Both the position numbers and the translations under genes were made by a program. This document shows, piece by piece, positions 41,548 through 49,238 of a stretch of DNA of 62,245 bases. Origin of the DNA: Sinomonas mesophila (GTDB taxonomy: Bacteria; Actinomycetota; Actinomycetes; Actinomycetales; Micrococcaceae); NCBI RefSeq assembly GCF_001999765.1, contig NZ_KV908325.1:1-62245 (forward strand). Reading direction: 5' to 3'. The notes below the pieces were generated by a model. The model was given only the letters and a program-made list of their open reading frames with translations, made no database searches and was not told the DNA's origin. Position 1 is the stretch's first letter, and every line of letters starts with the position of its first letter.

Positions 41548-43035
41548 ATGGCACTTAAGAATTCATCGCTCAAGGGAATCGCTGGGGCTCAGGCCTCGGG
41601 CAGGAGCAGGATCGAGAAGGATTTCATCGGAGCTCGGGAGATCCCTGCAGATGTGTATTGGGGAATTCACACCCTGCGCGCACTTGAGAACTTCCCCGTC
41701 ACCGGCATTCACATCTCCTCGTATCCAGCGCTGATGAGGGCGCTCGCCCAGATCAAGCGGGCAGCCGTACTGGCGAATTTCGACCTCGGGCTGATCGCTG
41801 GGGAAAAGAAGGACGCCATCGCGCAGGCATGCCTGGAGGTCGAGCAGGGCGGACTCCTTGACCACTTCGTTGTCGATGTGATCCAGGGCGGCGCCGGGAC
41901 GTCCACGAACATGAACGTCAACGAGGTGATTGCCAATCGCGCCCTCGAACTCCTGGGCCACGATCGTGGTTCCTATTCAGTGATCCATCCCAATGGGGAT
42001 GTAAATATGGGCCAGTCGACCAACGATGTCTACCCGACCGCGATCAAGATCGCCGCGATCCACAGCACTGGTGAGCTTCTGTCGGCCATGACGTATCTCC
42101 GCGAACATCTGGAGCACAAGGCCCTGGAGTTCAAGGACGTCGTCAAGATCGGCCGGACCCAGCTTCAGGATGCTGTGCCCATGACGTTGGGCCAGGAGTT
42201 CAGTACGTACGCGGTGATGGTCGATGAGGACGAGCGCCGTCTTCGTGAGGGACTCGTCCACCTCCACGAGGTCAATCTCGGCGGCACCGCGATTGGCACC
42301 GGCATCAACACGCATCCGGAATACGCATCGTTGGTTCGCGCCCACCTGCAGCGAATTACCGGGCTGCCCCTCGAAACTGCGAGCAATCTCGTGGAGGCGA
42401 CCCAGGATTGCGGTGCCTTCGTGCTCTTCTCCGGTGTGCTCAAGCGAACTGCAGTCAAGCTCTCGAAAATCTGCAGCGACCTTCGTCTCCTTTCCTCCGG
42501 ACCCCGAGCAGGGCTGGCCGAGATCAACCTTCCTCCCCGGCAGGCCGGATCGAGCATCATGCCTGGAAAGGTCAACCCCGTCATTCCCGAAGCCGTCAAC
42601 CAAGTGGCCTTCGAGGTCATCGGCAACGACCTGACCATCACGATGGCGGCGGAGGCCGGACAGCTTCAGCTCAATGCCTTTGAGCCCATCATCGCGCACT
42701 CGCTGTTCGCCAGCCTGGCCCATCTGACGTCGGCCTGCACGACCTTGGCCGAGCACTGCATCAGCGGGATCACAGCCAACAGGGATCGCCTTCGTTCTCT
42801 CGTGGAGGAGAGCATCGGCGTCGTCACGATCCTCAATCCCCTGATCGGCTATGACCGTGCATCCGCAATCGCACGAGAAGCCTTGGCCGCCGGCCGCAGC
42901 GTGACGTCCCTGGTGCTTGAACGTGGACTCCTGACCGCGAGCGAGCTCGAGGAGGTCCTCAGCCCCGGGCGCCTGGTAGACCCCCACGGCAGCGTTGTGC
43001 AGGCGGTCCGCAGCGACGGGAGGACGCTGAGTTGA
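41548..43035 (+). CDS. aspA: Aspartate ammonia-lyase
   Basis: The product has 495 residues. The fumarase/aspartase signature GSSIMPGKVNP is complete. QGGAGTSTNMNVNEVIANRA, HPNGDVNMGQSTNDVYPTA and IGRTQLQDAVPMTLGQEF are the other conserved regions. The start region RIEKDFIGAREIPADVYWGI with GAREIP fits aspartase rather than fumarase. It converts aspartate to fumarate and ammonia. The gene is flanked by a RAM protein and a coupled 89-residue protein, and supplies the end of the catabolic route proposed for this region. Confidence 0.93.
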   Translation: MALKNSSLKGIAGAQASGRSRIEKDFIGAREIPADVYWGIHTLRALENFPVTGIHISSYPALMRALAQIKRAAVLANFDLGLIAGEKKDAIAQACLEVEQGGLLDHFVVDVIQGGAGTSTNMNVNEVIANRALELLGHDRGSYSVIHPNGDVNMGQSTNDVYPTAIKIAAIHSTGELLSAMTYLREHLEHKALEFKDVVKIGRTQLQDAVPMTLGQEFSTYAVMVDEDERRLREGLVHLHEVNLGGTAIGTGINTHPEYASLVRAHLQRITGLPLETASNLVEATQDCGAFVLFSGVLKRTAVKLSKICSDLRLLSSGPRAGLAEINLPPRQAGSSIMPGKVNPVIPEAVNQVAFEVIGNDLTITMAAEAGQLQLNAFEPIIAHSLFASLAHLTSACTTLAEHCISGITANRDRLRSLVEESIGVVTILNPLIGYDRASAIAREALAAGRSVTSLVLERGLLTASELEEVLSPGRLVDPHGSVVQAVRSDGRTLS

Positions 43036-43301
43036 GAGAACGAAAAGAACACCTATCGGGGCAGACATCCCGCCTCACCTTCACGGCGAAGGACCGTGCG
43101 CATATGGACGAGGAGCTTGACCGCACCGTCAACCTGCTCGTCGGGCATGCGCTGCTTCGTCGCGAGATGGGAATCCTCGTCACCCGGCATTCGCCGCGGG
43201 ACTTTACGGTCGAGCTCCATCCCGAGGTTCCTTTTGGAGTGACCCATGAGCGCCAGGTCTGGCGCAGGCACGCAGGTCTCGGCACCAGAAACGTCATGTG
43301 A
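43032..43301 (+). CDS. Small protein coupled to aspA (89 aa)
   Basis: A TTG start overlaps the aspA stop (TTGA), with GGGAGG about 9 nt upstream. The protein (MRERKEHLSGQTSRLTFTAK, then DEELDRTVNLLVGHALLRRE, MGILVTRHSPRDFTVELHPE) is soluble with one helix and several strands. I do not recognise it. The overlap suggests its amount is tied to that of AspA, so an accessory or regulatory role for that enzyme is possible. Confidence 0.6.
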   Translation: MRERKEHLSGQTSRLTFTAKDRAHMDEELDRTVNLLVGHALLRREMGILVTRHSPRDFTVELHPEVPFGVTHERQVWRRHAGLGTRNVM

Positions 43302-43379
43302 CGAACCAAATAGAACAATGCGGGCGGTAGGGAAGAAGCCGCTCGCGCTACCAGGGAACAGTCCCGGAATGGAGAACCT

Positions 43380-43736
43380 TTGGTCAAGGCAACTGTGATC
43401 AGCGACGCGACGACCGTTTACCCGGGGGAGCATGTCACGAAGGCAACCTCGGTGACGCCGGGCCAGACGGAGGTCTCCCTCCGTGCTTGGGAAGGTCAGG
43501 GGATCAGGACGGGGATCTGGGAGGTCACTCCTGGGACCTTCTCGAGCACCCGAGACGGCTACGACGAGATCTGCCAGATCATCAGCGGCACGGCCACGAT
43601 CTCGGAGGCCGACGGCAGCACCTTCGAGATCGGCCCCGGGTCCCTCTTTGTGACGCCTGCTGGCTGGGAGGGCACGTGGACGGTCCACGAGACGCTGCGG
43701 AAGATGTGGGTTGTCGCGGACATCAAGGCCGACTAG
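43380..43736 (+). CDS. Cupin-domain protein (DUF861-like)
   Basis: The product has 118 residues. WEVTPGTFSSTRDGYDEICQ followed by IISGTATISEADG and GPGSLFVTPAGWEGTWTVHE matches the (S)-ureidoglycine-aminohydrolase/ethanolamine-type cupin (DUF861) with its typical GWxGxW...E end. A TTG start with GGAG 6 nt upstream is the only good choice. Metal-binding cupins of this kind often isomerise or protect amino-acid-derived intermediates. It is followed by a terminator. Confidence 0.8.
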   Translation: MVKATVISDATTVYPGEHVTKATSVTPGQTEVSLRAWEGQGIRTGIWEVTPGTFSSTRDGYDEICQIISGTATISEADGSTFEIGPGSLFVTPAGWEGTWTVHETLRKMWVVADIKAD

Positions 43737-43760
43737 CGCGAGCCTAGCTTCCTGAAGGCG

Positions 43761-43793
43761 AAGGGAGGCGGGCCCGTGAGGCCCGCCTCCCTT
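43761..43793 (+). terminator. Terminator
   Basis: A perfect 14-bp stem (43761-43774 with 43780-43793) with loop CGTGA lies 24 nt past the cupin stop. Confidence 0.85.
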
Positions 43794-43824
43794 CTCCACC
43801 GAGATCACCAGAAAAGGTCAGGCA

Positions 43825-44709
43825 ATGGAGATCACTCTCAACAACGGCGTGACGATGCCGGCCCTCGGGCTGGGCGTCTTCCAGAGTCCTCCGGAGCAGA
43901 CGACGGCGGCTGTCGAGGCAGCGCTGTCCGCCGGCTACCGGCATATTGACACCGCGGCAGCCTACGACAATGAGCGGGAGGTCGGGGACGGGGTGCGGAG
44001 GTCTGGCCTCGACCGATCCGAGGTGTTCATCGAGACGAAGGTGTGGGTCAGCGACTACGGCTACGACGAGACCCTGCACGCCTGGGAGAAGTCAGCCCGC
44101 AAACTCGGCGTGGACTATCTGGACCTGTTCATCCTGCACCAGCCCGCGCCCGACCGCTTCGAGAAGACCATCGCTTCCTATAAGGCACTCGAGACCCTGC
44201 TCGGCGACGGACGGGTGCGGGCGATCGGGGTCAGCAACTTCATGCCGCATCACCTTGAGCACCTGCTTGCGAACGTGGATGTCGTCCCGGCGGTGAATCA
44301 GATCGAGCTGCACCCGTTCTTCGCGCAGCCGCAGGTGCAGGCCGCGAACGCGGAGAATCGCATCCTCACCCAGGCGTGGTCGCCGATCGGTGGCATCACC
44401 TTCTACCCCGGCTTCGGCGAGAAGCTCATGCGGAACGTGATGGAAGACCCGTCGATCGTGGCCGTGGCGGAGGCCCACGGGAAGAGCCCCGCTCAGGTCA
44501 TGCTGCGCTGGCACCTGCAGCAGGGCCGCTCGGCCATCCCGAAGTCGAGCACCCCGGGCCGCATCGCGGAGAACTTCGACGTCTTCGACTTCGAACTCAC
44601 CGCGGACGAGCTCGCCCGCATCGACGCCCTCGACCGGGGACTCCGCCATGGACCGGACCCCGACGTGGCTCGGGTGGCCAACTTCGCTCGGGTGATCGCC
44701 GAGGCCTAG
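43825..44709 (+). CDS. Aldo/keto reductase (2,5-diketogluconate reductase-like)
   Basis: The product has 294 residues. The catalytic tetrad is visible: Asp 42 and Tyr 47 in HIDTAAAYDNE, Lys 72 in ETKVW and His 105 in FILHQP. VGVSNF-like GVSNFMPHHLEHLL, NQIELHPFF and AIPKSSTPGRIAENF complete the pattern. NADPH-dependent reduction of an aldehyde or keto acid is expected. It precedes the broken threonine aldolase gene by 69 nt on the same strand. Confidence 0.92.
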   Translation: MEITLNNGVTMPALGLGVFQSPPEQTTAAVEAALSAGYRHIDTAAAYDNEREVGDGVRRSGLDRSEVFIETKVWVSDYGYDETLHAWEKSARKLGVDYLDLFILHQPAPDRFEKTIASYKALETLLGDGRVRAIGVSNFMPHHLEHLLANVDVVPAVNQIELHPFFAQPQVQAANAENRILTQAWSPIGGITFYPGFGEKLMRNVMEDPSIVAVAEAHGKSPAQVMLRWHLQQGRSAIPKSSTPGRIAENFDVFDFELTADELARIDALDRGLRHGPDPDVARVANFARVIAEA

Positions 44710-44778
44710 CTGGCGGCACACGATTCGACCTCCCGCACGTAGTCTGCACTGCCTCACAACGACCAAGGAGAAAGTTTC

Positions 44779-45622
44779 ATGACCGTGATGGTGTCCCGTT
44801 CTGACTCCTCCACCCACGCGCCCAGGCACACGGTTACTACTAGCACTCACGCTCCTGAGGGGTGGCCGCTGCACGACGTGTCCGCGCGCGGCTTCGCCTC
44901 GGACAACATTTCAGGCGCCCACCCCGAGGTCCTCGCCGCCCTCGCGGCCGCGAACGGCGGCTACCAGGCGTCCTATGGCCATGACCAGTACACCGCCCGG
45001 CTCCAGGAGGCTATGCGCGGACTCTTCGGGGACGGGGTCGAGACCTTCCCCGTCTTCAACGGAACCGGGGCGAACGTCCTGTCCCTCCAGCGTGCCCGTG
45101 CGCGAGTTCACCCGGGACGCCGGCGTCGACGTGGTGACCTTTGGCGGGACGAAGAACGGCATGCTCTTCGGCGAGTGCGTCGTCGTCCTCAACCCCGACG
45201 CCGCGCGCGGCCTGACCAATCTGCGAAAGATGAACATGCAGCTGGCCTCGAAGATGCGTTTCGTCTCGGCCCAGTTCCTCGCCCTTTTGGAGGACGGCCT
45301 CTGGCTGCGCTCCGCCGCCCACGCCAACGCGATGGCCACCCGGCTGCGTGACGCCATCGAGGGGATGGACGGCGTGAAGCCCACCCAGCCGACCGAGTCC
45401 AACGGCGTCTTCGCCACCCTCCCCGAGGGCGTGGCGGACCGCCTGCGCGAGCGCTTCCGCTTCTACGACTGGCACTCGGCGGAGCGCGAGGTGCGCTGGA
45501 TGTGCTCGTTCGACACGACAGAGGAGGATGTCGACGCGCTTGTCACCGCGCTGCGAGAGGAACTCGAGCGCAAGCCGCGAGGCTTGATGTGCAGGCTGCG
45601 CGAGGAACTCGGGCGGCATTGA
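44779..45622 (+). pseudogene. Low-specificity threonine aldolase with internal deletion
   Basis: The first part (44779 to about 45090) has FASDNISGAHPEVLAALAAA, SYGHDQYTARLQEAMRGLFG and VFNGTGANVLSLQ. The next bases jump directly to PVREFTRDAGVDVVTFGGTK and the C-terminal half in another frame, up to 45622. About 110 residues of the normal protein are missing, including the region with the conserved histidine and the aspartate that contacts PLP; the PLP lysine in FGGTKNG is kept. The enzyme normally cleaves threonine to glycine and acetaldehyde. The gene cannot make a working product as it stands. Confidence 0.8.
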
Positions 45623-45630
45623 GAGAACGC

Positions 45631-46660
45631 ATGAAGCAGTCTTCCAAGCTCCACAACGTCCTCTACGACATTCGCGGACCGATCCTGGAGGCTGCCCAGC
45701 AGATGGAGGCCGAGGGCCACCGGATCCTCAAGCTGAACATCGGCAACCCGGCGCCGTTCGGCTTCGATGTCCCTCATGGCGCTGCTCGAGCCGGGGGACG
45801 AGATCCTCATCCCCATGCCGGACTTCCCGCTGTGGACGGCGTCGGTCTCGCTCGCGGGCGGCCACGCGGTGCACTACCTGTGCGACGAAGAGCTCGACTG
45901 GGAGCCGGACCTGGACGACCTCGAGTCGAAGATCACGCCCCGGACCAAGGGCATCGTCGTGATCAACCCGAACAACCCGACTGGGGCGCTCTACTCCGAC
46001 TCGACGCTGCGCCGGATCGTCGAGCTCGCCGAGAGGCACGGGCTCATCGTCTTCGCCGACGAGATCTACGAGAAGATCCTCTACGACGGGGCCACGCACA
46101 CCAACATGGCCGCCTTCACGGGCGAGGACGTGCTCTGCCTGACCTTCTCGGGCCTGTCCAAGGCCTCCCGGGTCTGCGGCTACCGGGCCGGGTGGATGGC
46201 CATCTCGGGACCCAAGCAGGCCGCGGCCGACTACCTCGAGGGGATCACCCTCCTGGCCAACATGCGCCTCTGCGCGAACGTGCCTGCGCAGCACGCGATC
46301 CAGACCGCCCTCGGCGGGTACCAGAGCATCAACGACCTCATCCTGCCCGGCGGGCGGCTGCTCGAGCAGCGCAACAAGGCCTACACCATGCTCAACGCGA
46401 TCCCCGGCGTCTCGACGCGCCAGGCCAAGGGCGCGCTCTACCTCTTCCCGCGGCTCGACCCGGAGGTGTATCCGATCCAGGACGATGAGAAGTTCGTCCT
46501 GGACCTGCTGCGTGAGCAGAAGATCCTCGTCTCCCACGGGCGGGCCTTCAACTGGCACGCCCCGGATCACTTCCGGATGGTCACGCTGCCCGCTGTGGCG
46601 GACATCGAGGAGGCCATCCGCCGAATGGCTGACTTCCTGTCCCGGTACGAGGGAAACTGA
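45631..46660 (+). pseudogene. AlaA-like aminotransferase with internal deletion
   Basis: The N-terminus (45631 to about 45768) reads KLHNVLYDIRGPILEAAQQM then KLNIGNPAPFGFD. It then joins, out of frame, to MSLMALLEPGDEILIPMPDF and the remainder of a normal alanine/valine aminotransferase, including VINPNNPTGALYSDS and the PLP-lysine region LTFSGLSKASRVCGYRAGW. In intact relatives about 60 residues lie between GFE and ISMSLMALL; they are absent here. The junction bases TCGA occur in both flanks as expected from homologues, suggesting a microhomology deletion. Confidence 0.8.
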
Positions 46661-46668
46661 GCGAGCGC

Positions 46669-47352
46669 TCAGAAGGCCTGTCCGGTCGGGTGCTCCGCAG
46701 GGACGAGCCTCACGAGGGCGTCGTCCTTGTGGGCGTCCAGCCGCTTCATCGCGAGAGCCTGCTCGCCGTCCCGGATGGCCTCGGCGATGCCTCGATGCTC
46801 GGCCACGCGAGCCGACTCGTCCTCGTAGCTGCCCTCGAGCCGATTGAGGCAGATGCGTGTCTCCGTGAGCAGGGTCGCGTGCATCCTCGAGAGCCTCGGG
46901 CTAGCGGCCAGGGCCACGAGCCGCTCATGGAAGGCGAGGTCCGCCTCGGAGATGGCCTCGAGGTCGTCTGCTTTCCTGGCCTCGTCCATGCGCTCGACGC
47001 AGACGAGGAGCTCTTCACCCGCGGCCGCGTGGTCACCGGCGAGGAGGATCTCCGAGGCGCCCTTCTCCAAGGAGGTCCGAACCTGATAGATGTCCCGCAG
47101 ATCGTCGGGGCCGAATTCGCGGACGAAGACCCCCTTGTTGCGGATGCTCTCGACGAGGCCCTCTTGGGCAAGACGCTGGATCGCCTCACGGACGGGCCCC
47201 CGGCTCACGCCGAGTTCACCCGCAATGTCCATCTCCACGAGCTGAGATCCGGGAGCCAGCGTCCCGTTGGCGATGAACTTCCTCAACTGGTTGGCGATGA
47301 GGGTCGGCGTGGACTCTTGTTTGATCGGCTGGAAGGCCTGCTGCGCTGTCAT
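46669..47352 (-). CDS. GntR-family regulator, FCD type (paralogue B)
   Basis: The protein has 227 residues and is the close paralogue of the GntR protein at 15671-16333: both have GELGVSRGPVREAIQRL-type recognition helices (here AQEGLVESIRNKGVFVREF follows) and identical ASPRLSRMHATLLTET. Its promoter contains the same TATGATTGTTGACAA core. It converges on the broken aminotransferase gene and lies just left of the biotin operon. It probably regulates itself and shares targets with paralogue A. Confidence 0.9.
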   Translation of the reverse strand: MTAQQAFQPIKQESTPTLIANQLRKFIANGTLAPGSQLVEMDIAGELGVSRGPVREAIQRLAQEGLVESIRNKGVFVREFGPDDLRDIYQVRTSLEKGASEILLAGDHAAAGEELLVCVERMDEARKADDLEAISEADLAFHERLVALAASPRLSRMHATLLTETRICLNRLEGSYEDESARVAEHRGIAEAIRDGEQALAMKRLDAHKDDALVRLVPAEHPTGQAF

Positions 47353-47379
47353 GTTCCCCTGACCTCAACGAGATACAAC

Positions 47380-47396
47380 CTTGTCAACAATCATAG
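47380..47396 (-). promoter_or_regulatory. GntR-type operator (copy 4) joined to a -10 box
   Basis: On the minus strand TATGATTGTTGACAAG combines a TATGAT -10-like box with the ATTGTTGACAA 11-mer. The layout matches that before GntR paralogue A. It lies 28 nt upstream of the ATG at 47352, so a bound repressor would cover the start site. Confidence 0.65.
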
Positions 47397-47415
47397 GAGA
47401 CGGGACACTGGCAGC

Positions 47416-48507
47416 TCATCGGGCTACGAGCACCGTCCGCGGCGCCTGGAAGGACAGCAGGCGCACCCACTCCGGCTCGGGATCCGCGAGCTGGACGGCG
47501 GGCAGGGCCGCGGCGGTCTCCTGGACGACGACGGCGGCCTCGAGTTCCGCGAGCTTCGCGCCGAGGCAGCGATGGACGCCGGAGCCGAACGCGAGGGCGT
47601 AGTCGGTGGCCCGCGCGCCGCTGGCAGAATGGTTCCCCGTCAGCTCGAGGAGGATCTCGGCCCCGGCCGGAACCGTCTGGCCGCCGATCGTGGTCTCGTG
47701 CGCGGCGACGCGGCGCCATGTCGGGACCGAGGACTCGCCGGCCAGGACGTGCCGGACGGCCCGCCGCGCCCCGTCGGGCTCTCCCGACTCGGCCCACGTG
47801 ACCGGGCACGACCCCTCGGCCAGGCGGAACAGCACGGTGCTGATGAGCTGCGTCGTCGTCTCCTGCCCCGCGATGAGCAGGAAGTAGCCGAGCGAGCAGA
47901 TCTCGGGGGTCGAGAGCCCGTGCCGGTCCAGCGCCGCGAACAGGTTCCGCTCCGGGGAGGCCACGGACGCCCTCACGAGGTCCCGGAGCCAGCGGTAGAA
48001 GTCCGCAGCGCCGCGGGCGAGCTCGAGCTGCCGCGCGTCGTCGGGCCAGCCCCAGAACAGCTCGAGCGAGTCCCGGCTCCACGCCTTGAGCGCAGCGAGC
48101 TCGTCGTCGGGGACCCGCAGCCCGAGCAGCTCAAGCATGACCTGCGCGGGCGGGAGCGCCGCGACGGCCTCAACGAGGTCCACGTGTCCCTGCGCCGCGA
48201 GCCGCGCCGCGGCCGCGCTCGCTGACTCCCGGGCGAGCTCGCGGATCCGCGGCTCGATCCCGGCGACGGTCGCGGGCGTGAAGAACCCCGCCACGACCTT
48301 CCGGATGCCCGCGTGCGTGGGCGAGTCGTTGCTCGCGAGGATCGGCGGCAGCGCGAACCGCGCCCCCTGCAGGACCCGCAGCGACGGCCCCGTGAGCGGC
48401 GTGACCGCGACGAGGGCGTTGGCCGGGCTGAAGTCCTCGGGTCGGTGCAGGACTTCGCGCACCAGAAGCGGCTCGCGGACGACGACGAAGCCCGCCGTGG
48501 CGCTCAT
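47416..48507 (-). CDS. Cytochrome P450-like protein in the biotin operon, atypical K-helix
   Basis: The product has 363 residues. The I-helix motif LIAGQETTTQ and the heme-Cys motif FGSGVHRCLGAKLAELE are intact. The K-helix ExxR, expected in AVEELLRHES-type sequence, is replaced in AVRHVLAGESSVPTWRR (Glu to His, Arg to Ala). The following segment that normally holds the PERF-like motif is shortened. The N-terminus is also shorter than usual. The ATG overlaps the bioD stop by four bases. P450 BioI of Bacillus makes pimeloyl units for biotin, so a similar task is conceivable, but the altered motifs make activity uncertain. Confidence 0.8.
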   Translation of the reverse strand: MSATAGFVVVREPLLVREVLHRPEDFSPANALVAVTPLTGPSLRVLQGARFALPPILASNDSPTHAGIRKVVAGFFTPATVAGIEPRIRELARESASAAAARLAAQGHVDLVEAVAALPPAQVMLELLGLRVPDDELAALKAWSRDSLELFWGWPDDARQLELARGAADFYRWLRDLVRASVASPERNLFAALDRHGLSTPEICSLGYFLLIAGQETTTQLISTVLFRLAEGSCPVTWAESGEPDGARRAVRHVLAGESSVPTWRRVAAHETTIGGQTVPAGAEILLELTGNHSASGARATDYALAFGSGVHRCLGAKLAELEAAVVVQETAAALPAVQLADPEPEWVRLLSFQAPRTVLVAR

Positions 48508-49238
48508 GCCGGCACGTCTTCAGCGATTAGCGGCCCCCCGGCCAGCTCATCCACCAGCCCCCCGAGCCACGTGGACGCCTCGGCCCGGAAGCGATCGGGC
48601 TCGAGCTCCGAGGCCCGCTCCGGGATCGCCCCGAGCAGGGGGACGATTCCGCTGGAGAGCGTCGCGAGGTTCCCCCGCTCGGCCAAGCCGGGCTCGCCCG
48701 GCCGGGAACCCACGACCAGCCCGACGACGGGGAGGCCTCGCCGGTCGAGCGCCTCGAGCGTGAGGGCCGTGTGGTTGAGCGTGCCGAGGGCCGCGCGGGT
48801 GACGAGGACGAAGCCCTGGGTGGCCACGTTGTCCCCCAGCGCGAGGGGGAGGTCCGCGAGCGTCGCGCCGTCGTCGTCGAGCTCGACGAGGAGCCCGCCC
48901 GCGCCTTCGACGAGGACGTGGTCGTGGGTGGCGGCGAGCCCGGCGATGCGGGCGGCGTGGTCGACGGCGGTGGGCAGCCGCGCGGCGTCGAGCACCGCGG
49001 CGGGGCGCGGGGCGAGGGGCTCGCCGAGCACGGCCCCGGCCTCCGCCGTCGCGATCCCGGAGAGGCGGAGCACCTCGGCGACGTCCGAGTCGCCGTGGCG
49101 CGCGCCGGTCTGGCACGGCTTGTAGACGGCCACGGCGCGGCCGCGGGCCGTGAGCGCGGCGGCGAGGGCCGCCGTCGTGATCGTCTTGCCGACGCCGGTG
49201 TCCGTCCCGGTGACGAACAGGATGCGGGGGAGGGTCAT
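48504..49238 (-). CDS. bioD: Dethiobiotin synthetase
   Basis: The product has 244 residues. The P-loop is VTGTDTGVGKTITTA, the substrate lysine is in VYKPCQTGA, and LVEGAGGLLVELDDDG is the other conserved block. It closes the ureido ring of dethiobiotin with ATP and CO2. The start overlaps the bioF stop by four bases and the stop overlaps the P450 start, so it is tightly coupled in the leftward biotin operon. Confidence 0.95.
   Translation of the reverse strand: MTLPRILFVTGTDTGVGKTITTAALAAALTARGRAVAVYKPCQTGARHGDSDVAEVLRLSGIATAEAGAVLGEPLAPRPAAVLDAARLPTAVDHAARIAGLAATHDHVLVEGAGGLLVELDDDGATLADLPLALGDNVATQGFVLVTRAALGTLNHTALTLEALDRRGLPVVGLVVGSRPGEPGLAERGNLATLSSGIVPLLGAIPERASELEPDRFRAEASTWLGGLVDELAGGPLIAEDVPA

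Noticed and set aside
44779-46660. Programmed frameshifting in the threonine aldolase and aminotransferase genes
   Set aside because: Large conserved blocks are missing at both junctions, which frameshifting cannot explain, and no slippery site is seen.
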